DNA of 64,000 nucleotides from Dicyema japonicum (GCA_011109175.1 RDEW01000001.1:1801453-1865452); one strand, 5' to 3'. Counted from the stretch's first letter, positions 21,680-32,109 are shown. Notes: a model not told the origin generated them from the letters alone. Made by a program: numbers and translations.

Positions 21680-22490
21680 GAAGTCATATAGGAGGCTTGT
21701 AGCTCCTGGATCTAAATCAGATGTTGTTACCTTGAAGAGATCAGATGGTAGTGTTATCAACGAAGCGGATGTTCCCAATGCCTTTCGGGAGCATCTCGAG
21801 AAAATTCAAGGGATTGATCCAAAGGATCTGGTGCCCGAAGAATTTCTTCTGAGTATGAGAATCCTGGACGAGCAGGCTGGGTCATGGCACAAGAAGATTA
21901 TTACAACAGAAGAGGAGAAGCAAACCATTATGGAGTGTTGAAACAAAGCTCCTGGAATTGACGGGATCAGGGTAAAGCTTTTCAAGGAGGGTCCTGATTG
22001 TCTGTTCGAAGTCATATGTTGCCTGTTCAAAACCAGGAAAATCGAGGACGGATCCCTTGGGCCATAGACCTATCAGTCTGATCAACTCAATGTCAAAAAT
22101 CACAGAGAGGCTGATTTATAAAAGATTTATGCGTCATATCGAATCACGGAATTTTATCAGCAAGGAACAATGGGGCTTTCGCCTAGGGAAATCCTGTAAA
22201 GATTGATTTTTCATCTTGAACTCTGAAATTGAGAAGGCCCGGATATCAGCTTAGTGTCGTCCGTCTGGAAATATCAAAGGTTTTCGATGACTCACTGTTT
22301 TATCAGTTTTCTGGATCCCAGGAATCCTAGTACTAACGCGATTATTTACGTGGACGATGAACTGATATCAGACGTCTCGAGATGTCCGGTGGTGTCCAGG
22401 GGAAGATTACGTGAATTTTTAGAAGAAAAAAGCTTGTCAAAAACTTCTGTGTCTAAGAAAAATCGATTTGAAGAAGACGTAAATCTTTAT
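21680..22490 (+). mobile_element. Type B retrotransposon, right part of interrupted copy
   Basis: Resumes the element cut at 20184. Frames give LEKIQGIDPKDLVPEEFLL, then NKAPGIDGIRVKLFKEGPD, and a core with ITERLIYKRFMRHIES, FISKEQWGFRLGKSCKDC and FILNSEIEKARI, all in pieces split by stops. Matches 60.1-60.7 kb (plus) and 62.1-63.1 kb (minus). Catalytic YADD is recognisable only as a weak IIYVDDELIS near 22345. Confidence 0.75.
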
Positions 22491-22830
22491 CTCTTCAATT
22501 TTTCATCACACACCCTACCGTTGCAGACATAATTCTTAAATCTCCCATATTCTTCACCTCGTTCGTACCCACGAGAATAAGCAAGACAAAACACGGGCTT
22601 TCATCCACCATAATTCTAGAGATTATAACGCTCGACCATGCATCCAAATTACTACATGAATTCAAACCCGCCAATTCTTTATCCAACCAATACAGAAGAT
22701 CCCTAACTCCAGGTATTCATAAGAAAACCGCCACCCAAATGATAATCCAATCGTTCCACAATTAATAATATCAAAAAGCCCGCTCTAACTCATCACAAAT
22801 AAAACACATAAAACCGGAGAAATTAACAAC
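22491..22830. repeat. Probable degenerate interspersed repeat
   Basis: The stretch 22540-22620 shares CAAGACAA and CTTTCATCCACCAT with the repeat copies at 27.3-27.6, 32.3 and 37.3 kb. Otherwise nothing is recognisable before the RBM39-like stop codon. Confidence 0.3.
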
Positions 22831-24387
22831 TTAAAAAGTTCTATGAAGAGTACCAATTCTAAACGAATTATTATCGTAGGTAGACGCTGGCTTCAATCTC
22901 GTCTTAAGAGGGATAGCTTCAGGAAAAAGAGTATGGTAGCTCGTCAAAGGAATGAAGTGTGCCGTGATAGACCTTCCCCCATAAAACCGTCCATGGAGAG
23001 CCTTCGCCAGGGATATGCATACACTCACACTGGGACACTTCACGAACACATTTCCAGCCTCAATCTCTATGAACAAGTGAACACAGCCCCCGTGCTTGTC
23101 AGACTCCTCGATTATGTCATCACGGATTCCGTCCCCCAATTTGGCTGAGTCTCCCTACTCCTCACCCCAAATCCTTACTTCTCGTGGTCAAACATGTTCA
23201 TCAAGATCAAACAGCACGTGTCAATCTTCTCACCTTGAGCCGTGTAGTTCTGCTTTCCAGACGAGTTCTCCGTCACAGTCAACCCCGTCCCTGCCATTAC
23301 TCACGTGACTACCTTCAGCCAACTTCTTCATGAGGTTCATCTTGCCAGTAACTCCAAGTTCAACACCTCCTCTCTCAGTATGGTCCATGTCATGCCTGTT
23401 CTCACCTTCACAAACATAACTCAATCGCATTTTTTTCCCGCCAAAATCGTATCCATTCAACTGATCGACTACTTTGCGTGCGTCTTCTCCACTCGCGAAA
23501 GTCACGTGGCCAATCCCTTCGGATTTCCCGCTATAACGGTCACGGAAAATCTTCAAGTCATTGATCTGGAATAAGTCACCTCATACCCGTCCATATTTGA
23601 CAAACACACTCTCCAACATCTCAGAGTTCACGTTCGGATGGAGATTCGATATATAAAGCTTCATAGGACCCTTGTTTATAAGAGAGAAGGCCATGGGTGG
23701 GGCGTTAACGTGAGACCGATTCTTATCAGCCTGCGAGTACTGCACCACAACGGGCCTTCCACACAGCCTCTGTCCAGTCATTTTCACGGCGTTATCCACG
23801 GAATCAAGTTTGGAGAACTCCACATAAGCGATCCCCTTGGAACGCCTGGATTTGGGGTCCATGATCAGTCGTACGTCACGAACCTGCATATTTAAGATCC
23901 ACAACCTTTCCAGCCTCGTAGAAGAAGTCCTCGATGTCCCGTTCTCGAACACGTGGCCCCAGTTGCATTAAAAAGACAGTCCTTGCGTCTTTCTCTTCGG
24001 GAGTAGGCTCTGGGGAGGGCGTTTTCTTTGGTTCCCTGAATTTTGAGAAAAGAGCGACTTTTTGTGAGACGTCTTTGATTGTCGGTCACGTGAGTGGCGT
24101 CGATCGGATCTTCTGTCACGCTTTTTATGGGAGTGGCGGTCTCTGCTGCGGTCCCGGCTCTTAGAAGAATGCTCGCTCGATTTAGGTGGGGACTTTAATA
24201 CTTCTTGGGAAGTCTCTCTGGTGTGGGGGACCGCTGCGGAAGGGCCTAATACATTATATGAAATGATTACTAATTTATCAGAATGTGGACTTTCTCCAAT
24301 TCTGACTTAATATATTAACGAATATACCTCTTTGGTTGAATTCTGCATGCCCTCCTCAAGCATTCTATCAATGTCAAAATCGTCCAT
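22831..24387 (-). CDS. RBM39: RBM39/CAPER-like splicing factor, one frameshift
   Basis: Nuclear SR-related protein with U2AF65-type RNA-binding domains. Exons on the minus strand: 24387-24328, (24327-24246 uncertain), 24245-24202, 24175-24059, 24035-23906, 23883-23587, 23565-23313, 23290-23179 and 23154-22831. Start MDDFDIDRMLEEG matches the family's MADDIDIEAMLEAP type start. An RS region (SRDRSRDRHSHKKRDRRSDR) follows, then RRM1 with ARTVFLMQLGPRVRERDIED and SRRSKGIAYVEF, RRM2 with GPMKLYISNLHPNV, LAEGTGL, and a C-terminal RRM with DDIIEESDKHGGCVHLF and AGNVFVKCPS. About 445 residues. Just before DDIIEE, one base is missing (23124-23130): NWGTE is in one frame and RDD in the next, where relatives read WDTEIKDD. 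All else is intact, so an error in sequence is as likely as mutation. Confidence 0.93.
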
Positions 24388-24530
24388 TAATAAACACTAC
24401 ACGAGTTTAAAATTTTTACTTTTAAATTTAATTTGTTTTTTTATTATTAATTATTTAATAAAAATAAAGTTCAGTCATCCTTATTTGATTTTAATTATTT
24501 CCTAACTGTTTTTTAGTTAGGAAATAATAC
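24388..24530. promoter_or_regulatory. 5' flank of the RBM39-like gene, AT-rich
   Basis: AT-rich stretch, likely to hold the start of transcription for the minus-strand gene. No defined element. Confidence 0.25.
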
Positions 24531-24990
24531 ACGATTTTGTTTCTACGAGAAGCATCCGAAGACTCGGAGACAATAAAATATTACAGCGACTTCCTCCTCC
24601 AATAGACCAATCAGAATCCTCTCTTCCAAGGGACGTCCGAGTAAATCTGGCTCGTCTACGATGTGGGCACCACCCATATCTATCAACATATGATATACTC
24701 TGTCCCTTTTGCAACCTCCACGTGTTGACAACAAATCACCTTTTTGAATGTCATGAATGGCACAACGTTTCTCCACAATGCAGGAACTGACCGATCTATG
24801 GGAGCGACCAACATCTGCTGCGTCCTACTTAATAGCTGCTGGCTTCGTTAGTGAGGATAGGGTTACTTAACTAACTAACTGTTTTTTACTTAAGTAAGTG
24901 TGTGTCCTGTCTGAGCGACAGGTAATATGGCTCTGCGTTAAAGTGCAGTTCCTAATCGTTATATCTTTTAAGTGTTTGGAAATTCTCAAT
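24531..24990 (+). mobile_element. Retrotransposon 3' end with a Cys/His module
   Basis: Plus strand reads LRCGHHPYLSTYDILCPFC, then LTTNHLFECHEW, then LWERPTSAASYLIAAGF before a stop near 24870. The C-x2-C ... H-x4-C/H spacing (CPFC...HLFECH) is the zinc-binding tail found at the end of many Jockey-type proteins. Reading needs frame changes. The DNA end is shared with 11031-11250. Confidence 0.65.
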
Positions 24991-25741
24991 GACGAAGATG
25001 AATTCGACGAACAACTGGCAAAGGTGAGGGAGATATAAAAGAGACAGTGATGCCTGCTAGAATCATCTAGTACACAAGAAGGCGGACTGTTTCTCTAGAT
25101 CATCCTGAACAGATCGGCTGTGTATGCATTTTTATTAGGAATAATAGTGAGAACTCTAGTCATTTTATTATAATAAATTACCACGTGGGAATAATTTCAA
25201 TAATTAATTGCACGTGGGTCGTCGGCTTGTCATTATACTGTTTCTACCTCTAAGAATGCCTTTTAACACTATCGAATGAGGTATTTTTGTCTCCTGTCAT
25301 TTTGAGGACATTTTGGTGTTATGAAACTTCTCTTAGAACCTATCGGCCCAACTGGTTTCCTTAAGTCACCCTCACTTTTTATCAAAGGATTATCCCCCTC
25401 TTTCAGTCCCATATAATATTAACCCTTAGAATTGACTACATTAATGTTTCGAACTCGTTATAGGAACTTAATGATCTTCCTCGAGGCCGCACGTGCAGTA
25501 TGCATGTGTTCTTTTTACAAATAATATTGGTTCCACGTGTTAAATAGATGATTGTAAGACTCATGGAGGTACATTGTTCTACTTGAGTCCCCACGTGTCA
25601 AGTAGCAAGGCTAACAAAATTTAATTTAAGGAAATGACAGTAAAGTGCGAAATATCAAGTTTCTTACCAAATTAAGCATTTTTGCGTAATCCGTTAAAAT
25701 AGCCAAAAATTGACAGCGCCATCACTTAAACTAAACGGCCA
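24991..25741. other. Intergenic region with several CACGTG sites
   Basis: No gene seen. CACGTG occurs at about 25166, 25210, 25488, 25534 and 25596, within 450 bp upstream of the next gene start. It may include its promoter. Confidence 0.35.
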
Positions 25742-26627
25742 ATGGAGACCACTAAAATTGTAGAATTTCTGAAAATCCCACGTTTGCACAAAATCTTGTA
25801 CTAGTTCCTCTAATTTGAAGTCCCTTTTTAAGCAAACCACTTTACGAAAGCATAACCGACCTAAGGTCGTATTCAGAAGACGAAAACCCCAATACGAGAA
25901 TAAGCTTCAACGAAAACGTCCAGATCTTGTTTTACGACAAACGTAAAAGCTTGAAGAGACCCAGAAGAAATAAAAAGACTTCTACAACAGAGAAAAGATC
26001 CATTCTGAAGATTCCCAAGTACATAGATCCCATCTCCGCGACATTGAGCTCTTCTAAGACCACAATGACCTCACAAGTCCCCCACTTTACGGGAGTCAAA
26101 CTATCCTCGATCAGTTCAACCCCGAGTCTTGACTCAAAATCAATCTTCGATCAGTTCGAACTATCCTCGATCAGTTCAACCCCGAGTCATGACTCAAAAT
26201 CTTCATCAAACCTGATTTTTGTGATAGGTTTTCGTTTATAACCACAAACAGGGTTTCTTGTGCTCCTGCTGTGCTTAGTTATCCCGATTCATCTTCAAAG
26301 AGGTCATAATATATGTGATCTTATGCTCGTGGGTGGTTCTGAGGTGGAAGAACCCGTTTTGCTGAGGTTTAAGGAGAAAAAAAGCAGTGATTGGTTGATC
26401 TACCATGTCCTTGAAGAAAAGGTATGTTGTTAAGTGAGCCTAAGGATTTCGATACGGACTGCTATGTGGGGACTAGTACGGAGGAGTTTGGTAATCTTGG
26501 AGAAGGTCTCTACCTAATGAAGGAAGGAACTGTGTCGTACTTATACAACTATTCTCTGGAGTCCCCCTTTAGAAAGAAAGTGGAGGTGAAGTGCCTATCA
26601 ATGGTATCACAACGTATATTCAGTTAA
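25742..26627 (+). CDS. Unrecognised single-pass membrane protein
   Basis: I do not recognise the family. Four exons, 25742-25797, 25821-26227, 26252-26421 and 26445-26627, joined over introns of 23, 24 and 23 nt, give 816 nt and 271 residues with all phases consistent. The N-terminal part has NTRISFNENVQILFYDKRKS, followed by a basic K/R-rich stretch. A 20-residue tandem repeat comes next (LSSISSTPSxDSKS twice; DNA copies at 26101 and 26161, 60 bp apart). One membrane segment, LIFVIGFLVLLLCLVIPIHL, lies at about residues 149-168. The C-terminal 100 residues (with SDWLIYHVLEEK and NLGEGLYLMKEGTVSYLY) are globular-looking. The RISF motif could be a PP1-type docking site, but that is a guess. 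Confidence 0.75.
26101..26220 (+). repeat. 60-bp tandem duplication inside the membrane-protein gene
   Basis: CTATCCTCGATCAGTTCAAC at 26101 recurs at 26161 with the following 20 bases almost unchanged. It encodes the 20-residue repeat described for the gene and keeps frame. Confidence 0.85.
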
Positions 26628-27282
26628 TTTATGATTTTTTATGCTTTCAATGCAAATTTTACGGTCTTTGGTGTTACATTAATATTCGATGTCTTCCCAG
26701 GTGGTCCTCACATGATCCCAATTGACTTTCAGTCACGTGTCGAATAAGTCTAATCATTTGGTTCGATTCCACGTTATGGTACTCATGTCTTTCAGTAAAG
26801 TAATCATCACTGAGTTCCTTCTTGTAGTCTCGATATGGCTAAGGAGACTGTCGAGAAGGTCCTTTCAATTTATTTTCAGTTTTTTAGTGAAAGATTTTGA
26901 ACGGTGGATTAATCCGAAGTATTGGAAGATCTCTGGGAGTGACTAGACTTGTACCAAATCGAAGGAATTCACCCTCCTCTTATAGGAGTTGTTTGCTGAC
27001 TAGTTTCATCTCTTCTCATAAACTTCACAAGTTCTACGAGCTCACTAGAAGCAGAGACGAACTCTTCATCACTTTAATCCCATGTTTGTCGACCACTTTT
27101 CGAGAGTTTCTTCAATATGATTATTAACCCCCCGGATAGAGAAGTTAGTAGACAATTACCGATTGAATGTAACTCCCCGTTGATATTAACTGTCATCCAA
27201 TACTTTCAACTTCTGACAGATGATCACCAAGTCTTTCAATTTTAGATTGGACGAGATCCTACCCGAGTCCTATGCGGACCCG
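26628..27282. other. No confident gene
   Basis: A 74-codon frame (26722-26946, ending VKDFERWINPKYWKI) and a short ATGGCTAAGGAGACTGTCGA start at 26836 hint at coding sequence, but I could not build a gene. Nothing else is recognised. Confidence 0.25.
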
Positions 27283-27475
27283 ACATTTTTTTTGTTCAGA
27301 ATTTCTAGTTTCCAATGTCTCCCATGTCCATCACCTCCTTCATGCTTACAATAAAGAAGCCAAGGCTTTTTGTCCAGCATGGAGCTAAGTGGACGTTTTG
27401 TGCAATAGAGGACATCAATTCGATGGCCATCATTATGGACTTTCCAACGTTCGACCTTACACCAGGCCGATAGGA
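27283..27475. repeat. Interspersed repeat family 2, copy 1
   Basis: Contains TTTGTTCAGAATTTCTAGTT and AGCATGGAGCTAAGTGGACG. It aligns with the next copy and with those at 32.3 and 37.3 kb around the segment (C/T)ATGAAG(C/T)TAA(A/G)TAGACAT. Confidence 0.6.
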
Positions 27476-27477
27476 TG

Positions 27478-27655
27478 ACCATCATCAGAATTTCGGGTTT
27501 CTAATGTCTCCTGAGTTTGTCATCTGCTCACAAGAGAAGGAAGACAAGGGATTTCATTCACCATGAAGCTAAATAGACATCCTGTACAAGTTACCCCTCA
27601 ACTTTCACTCAACCACTTGGCTAACTGATCTATTCAGGCGACGGTTGGTCTTGGA
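27478..27655. repeat. Interspersed repeat family 2, copy 2
   Basis: Immediately follows copy 1 in the same direction. It holds GAAGGAAGACAAGGGATTTC, CACCATGAAGCTAAATAGAC and ACCACTTGGCTAACTGATC, all matched in the 32.3-kb copy. Confidence 0.65.
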
Positions 27656-27804
27656 GTTAAATAAATAAATAATTAAAATCAAGAGTACTTAACAGGACTG
27701 CTGTCTCAATAGCGATAAATTGGCGAGAATGATTTTTTAAACAATTTATTTGTGATTAAGGTCATATCGCTTTATTCTTTATAGGCGACTTTGATGTGAA
27801 TTAA

Positions 27805-28008
27805 ATGATTTATGCCACGGTAATTATCAAGTTATCACCAATAAATCAATATGTGAATAAGACAATTTACGCGGTCCTCGAAAGGGGTCAATCGATTTTT
27901 ATAAGTAGAAGAATAAAGACTGGCATTTCCAAAGCGGATCAGGTTGTCCAGAGAATGGTTGATTTATCCAGAACCTCCTGCAGAACACGAGGTAATATTA
28001 GTTTATGA
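27805..28008 (+). CDS. Unassigned 67-codon frame
   Basis: The frame includes YAVLERGQSIFISRRIKTG and SKADQVVQRMVDLSRTS, which looks like real protein, but I do not recognise it. Possible splice sites (a 24-nt GT-AG at 27761-27784 upstream, a GAGGTAATATTAG near the end) suggest it is one piece of a larger gene. Confidence 0.3.
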   Translation: MIYATVIIKLSPINQYVNKTIYAVLERGQSIFISRRIKTGISKADQVVQRMVDLSRTSCRTRGNISL

Positions 28009-28683
28009 GAAATTGCCTTATTCCCCTCAAAAATTATCATCTCCAAGTTAACGAACAGGTAGGAACATTTTTGTGACTCTAACTTTAATAATTTTCATAT
28101 ATCCCTGAGGCACTTGTGAGGTGAACGAATCTCGTCCATGTTCTCAGTTAGGTCTCTTTGATATTACGAGTTCTGTACATTGGTTCTCATCATAAAACCA
28201 TTTATCCTCGACTATAGAAGTTTATCTTCTTCCTCAGATAGCTCGTCTTTTACCTTTTTCCTAATGGAAATTTAATGGCCGCTCTCCTTGTTTTTTTTCA
28301 GTAGAAATATAATTCTATGGTGGGAGATTAAAGTCAGGCTTCTAATGATTCCCCAACTGCGAATCTTACAGACCAGATGTGAAGGCTTAAATATATGGGT
28401 CTAGATTCCTATGGGTGGCTAGATTCCTATGGGCAGCTTGTTAAGTGAGGTCTCCCTTTCCTATCTTCTCCTGTGGACGGACGAAATGATGGATACAGGA
28501 GACATCGGATATACGAGAGACATCGACTAAGTAGGCGTTGGATAATTCATGGTCTGGGTTCCAGTCTCGTCTGGTACTAATTTTGGGGGAACTTGGAAAA
28601 GTCTGTCTTGAGGATAAATAAGGAATTTTTTAATTAAAAAAAAAACTTTATTAACAAATAAAGTAAGAGGGTATTATTTTAAA
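28009..28683. other. No identifiable gene
   Basis: No conserved frame. It includes a poly-A run at 28637-28645 just upstream of the next frame. Confidence 0.3.
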
Positions 28684-29016
28684 GTGATCTTATGCATGAT
28701 GGGCTTTAAGGATGATATTACAAGAGGGTTTTATCTTGCTTTTGAAAAAATCGAGGAGAGCAAGAATCAAGATTGCCTCCACAAACGGCTCGACGAGACT
28801 TCAGATGAGAATGAAGATTTGCTATTAGTGTCGATCAGAGAAGTAACAGAGAAAAGTGTGGCTATCTTCTTGAAAATAGATTCTATCCTTGACTCGTATG
28901 TCGCAGCACTGGATAAACCACAAGAGGGGTCTGAGTCGCTGAAGGAGACTCCATCTATGACAGGACTTGTGTTAAGAAATTTTAAAATAATAATGAATAA
29001 GGAAACTATTAGTTAG
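28684..29016 (+). CDS. Hypothetical 110-residue helical protein
   Basis: Open frame starting at an ATA/ATG cluster (first ATG 28693) with no disruption. The content is polar and acidic (AFEKIEESKNQDCLHKRLDE, LLLVSIREVTEKSVAIFLKI), suggesting helices. I do not recognise the family. It may have upstream exons. It lies tail-to-tail with DoxC, 500 bp away. Confidence 0.45.
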   Translation: MILCMMGFKDDITRGFYLAFEKIEESKNQDCLHKRLDETSDENEDLLLVSIREVTEKSVAIFLKIDSILDSYVAALDKPQEGSESLKETPSMTGLVLRNFKIIMNKETIS

Positions 29017-29516
29017 ATTACCTATCCCCTTAATGATAAACCAGAATATCAATTTGACTAAAGAAGCCTTAATTCGAATAATTTAATTCTATAATTAAAA
29101 GCTACAATTAAAAACAACAAAGATAAAGTCTGCCAATTTCAAAATAATCCTCAAAGGGGCAATAAAGTAGGATATTTGAAAGTCGCCTGAATTGGTAGTG
29201 TTCTTCCTAATGGTCGACCTGAGTTGATAATCTATTTTTCCACCAAAAAGTCTAAATAGTGACCTCATCTGAAAAGGTCAAAAGATAACTTCCTGCAGTG
29301 GAAGAAATAAATCTTAATCTGACAGGTCAGTTTAAAGTCACATAATTGCCTAATTTTATACAGTCTGGTGGTCCCAAATGAGACAATACTGCCCCCGTCT
29401 TTGAAGACACCGATATGAATGGGAAGTCAAATTTTTGTATTGATTGGCTTGTATTAATTACATTTATTCTCTTTGATGTGAGATATCGTTTTTTTCTGAA
29501 TAAATTCAAAATAATA
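29017..29516. other. Convergent intergenic region
   Basis: 3' flanks of the hypothetical protein and of DoxC. A 66-codon minus-strand frame (29327-29527) overlaps the DoxC end and is probably its 3' untranslated region. Nothing else. Confidence 0.3.
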
Positions 29517-30165
29517 TTATTTATCATTTTTGGTCAACATGTTTCTAAAATGCTGAGAGTAGTCGCCCTCCGGCCCGGTTAGACGGGGGATGTTGTTGTC
29601 CTTTTTCCACTTCATTCTTCGGTTCTGGAACCAAATCTTCACCTGTCTTTCGCTTAACTCCAACACGTCGGATATTTCCATTCGACGTTTTTTGCTGAGG
29701 TATTTGTTGTAGTGGAACTCCTTCTCCAATTCCAGGGTTTGGTTCCTCGTGTACGTCTGTCTTGTTCGTTTGTGATCAAATTGGGAAAAGTTCGCTAAAA
29801 TAATCAGGCATATTACAGTTATTGCAAATATTTTTAATCCAGGGTATCACCGAGTTCTTTGAATTTTGGGCCGGTTCGACCACTTTATACTTGTGGTATG
29901 AGCCTTCCCCATAATATCCGTAAAATCTGTTTTCGCTGTTTTCCTCAATTGCCTCGGAGTTGGGGTACGTCTGACTGTAAATGTGAGGTGTGTTGAAGTA
30001 GTATCCATTTTGTTCAGCTATGTAGGGGATCTGGTAGGGCTCGACTGCGCTGTTGCACTCTATGGCTGTCCCCATTGGGTAGTCGAATGAGTGGCTTTCG
30101 GGATGTGGTTTGCTTGGGGGATAATGTTTTCTGTTTTCATGAATAAACCATCTCTCTGCGTACAT
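29517..30165 (-). CDS. DoxC: Hox-class homeobox protein DoxC (Lox5-like)
   Basis: Sequence-specific transcription factor. Two exons on the minus strand, 30165-29817 and 29794-29517, with a 22-nt intron (29795-29816); 208 residues. The homeodomain (residues 124-183) begins [20 protein letters not shown] and its third helix is [13 protein letters not shown], with Q50 as in Antp-class proteins. Upstream is a hexapeptide-like VIPWIKN (residues 106-112), the site that contacts Pbx/Exd. Right after the homeodomain comes PRLTGPEG, the spiralian Lox5-type peptide. This combination matches the published dicyemid gene DoxC. The N-terminus is rich in Tyr, Asn and Pro. The splice joint falls seven residues before the homeodomain. 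No other Hox-class gene is visible in the window. Confidence 0.96.
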
Positions 30166-30380
30166 TTAAATTTTGTTACGACAAGACTCGTTTTATTTGT
30201 CCGAAATACGCCAGCAAAGTCAGTTACGTCCGACACAATCTAAAAAAACTCACATCACGATTCTTGGAAGTAATTCGAGGACGTTTGTAATTTCTAAATG
30301 GGGACCGACGACTCGTGGGTCCATAAAAGTGCTAAGAACCATTAATCATTTTTTCCAATAAAACGCGTCTTATCTCTTGT
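30166..30380. promoter_or_regulatory. 5' flank of DoxC
   Basis: The 200 bp before the DoxC start. No element is certain; a 62-codon plus-strand frame here (30173-30361) looks random. Confidence 0.25.
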
Positions 30381-30764
30381 TTGGCTAACGAATTTTTATT
30401 GCCATTTTATTGTTTCGGCATTCCCATTGAAATTTATCATTATTCTAACGATTTTGTAGACAAACTGATTTTTTGGGTATTGTTTTTTCTGTTAATGGCC
30501 GGCACATTTATCTCATATTATTCATCCACATTCACACAATCAATGCTGTCTATGAAGGAATCCACTAACTTCCTAGTAAACATAACGATTCCTCATCGAG
30601 GGAGATGCTTCTTTACTAGTCCTTTATTTCAGGACGTTTTGATTCCAATCCACCAAAGTTTGATTCCTCGAATTACTCAGTCCTTGTGGAGGAAGCACAC
30701 GTGGGTAACCCCGAATGATGAGATTCATTTATTTGCTTGTCCTTTGATTCGTTTTGGTCCCTAG
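30381..30764 (+). CDS. Unassigned 127-codon frame with a membrane segment
   Basis: Starts at TTG and has one strongly hydrophobic stretch (LIFWVLFFLLMAGTFISYY). Later parts are Ser/Ile/Pro-rich without known motifs. I do not recognise it. It might be an exon of a spliced gene or chance. Confidence 0.25.
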   Translation: MANEFLLPFYCFGIPIEIYHYSNDFVDKLIFWVLFFLLMAGTFISYYSSTFTQSMLSMKESTNFLVNITIPHRGRCFFTSPLFQDVLIPIHQSLIPRITQSLWRKHTWVTPNDEIHLFACPLIRFGP

Positions 30765-31019
30765 GGATCGTCCTAATAAGCAACCTTCAAGAGAGCTTTA
30801 GCAGAAAACTCGAAGTCTAAGGTTCAGAGAATTCCCATGGTCATTCTTCCAAACATGAGAAACCGTACATTATTAGGCTTATTTCATCTGTCTAGGTCAT
30901 TCGCTTAAAATCAAAAAAATGTATATCGTCTTCATTGATTCTCACATGATATTTTCCTATTTGTCGTTTTTTCCTTTGGAAGAACAGTTGGACAAAACTT
31001 GAGGAAGAACAAACACAGG

Positions 31020-31340
31020 ATTTCAGATTGATGGTACTTCAAGATCTGGTTTTTGTGGATCGTTTTTGAACACTAAATTTTTATTTTTAACAATTAGGTC
31101 AAATAGCCACAATTTTAAAACTATTGCAGTTTCTCTGATAATATTGCAGTAAAAAGTTAAAACAGCACTTAATCTAGGGAGCTTGAATGGCCAGGTTGTT
31201 TCCTCCGACAATAGCTATCGAGATACGCTCTTGAAGCTACCCAGTCTCACGTAAATCCTTGGTGGCCCTTTGGATAATCAAGTCGATCTGGTGGACTAGA
31301 TCGTCCGCTTGTGTGCCAAGGATATTGAAGTGAGATATTT
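31020..31340 (-). mobile_element. Retrotransposon C-terminal remnant
   Basis: Minus-strand frames read TQADDLVHQIDLIIQRATKD and LQERISR, then SEETTWPFKLP. The first part matches DDLVRRIGSMIQR in the fragment at 2560-2835, and the DNA around TCGGAGGAAACAACCTGGCC matches TCAGAGGAAACAGCATGACC there. Short and truncated. Confidence 0.5.
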
Positions 31341-31405
31341 TGAAATAAATTGGGGAAAGTAAACTTTAGGTAAATTTGTGAATAAAGAGTGGTGGTGGCT
31401 GATGG

Positions 31406-31990
31406 TCATTGAGTCTGACTACTTAATATTGTATTTTTCATAACAGAAACACGAATAATCGATGCATGTTGTATGGTTACGTTGTTATGACAACCATGGG
31501 AAAAGGCAGTTTGTAAAAATGGACAAAAATCAGCAAAGAGATGATAAGAAATAACAACGTTCATTTTAAGAATCATGGGAATTAATAATCGTACTAATAA
31601 TCCTGTTCCCTCAAGGAAGACTTCCTCCAAATTTTGTGGAAGACGAGATTCAAAACCAGACCATAGTATACCGGCACGAAGGTATATCAGATGTTTCCTT
31701 CGTCCATGATTACGTCCACCACGAAATGAGAAAATAAAGAAGGACACATACACCTTAAAGATTCGTGGTGGATGTAATCATATTCCTGCAATAAAGTACG
31801 TCACATTTGAAATTAAGAAAATCAAGAAAATGAGCAGTAGGAACCTCACCATTAACCCTATGAGTACTCCGAGAAAGAAATTAATACCAACGAACCTTGT
31901 TAGAGTTATTTTACAGTAAAGTTCAACCACGTGCAGGACCTTGCCTAGAGGGGGGTCATAGAGATAGCAGATCCAAGCCATAGAGTTCAC
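31406..31990 (-). CDS. Hypothetical membrane protein, unresolved exons
   Basis: Two open minus-strand frames, 31990-31778 (70 codons) and 31753-31406 (115 codons). The first has a long hydrophobic run (FFLGVLIGLMVRFLLLIFL) after YDPPLGKVLHVVELYCK. A 20-nt GT-AG between MMRKHREK- and -MNSMAW (about 31993-32012) may add an N-terminal exon. I could not find a splice joining the two frames and do not recognise the protein. Confidence 0.3.
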
Positions 31991-32109
31991 TTTATTAAGA
32001 TGTACTCACTTTTTTCACGATGTTTTCTCATCATAGACAAGATCGACTGCTAGCGATCACCGTGTTCTATTTACAGCGATGAAGACTTCAAGTGCACGGG
32101 TTTTAATCG

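Noticed and set aside
23638-23895. 85-codon plus-strand frame in the RBM39-like locus
   Set aside because: Antisense to RRM coding sequence; no independent support.
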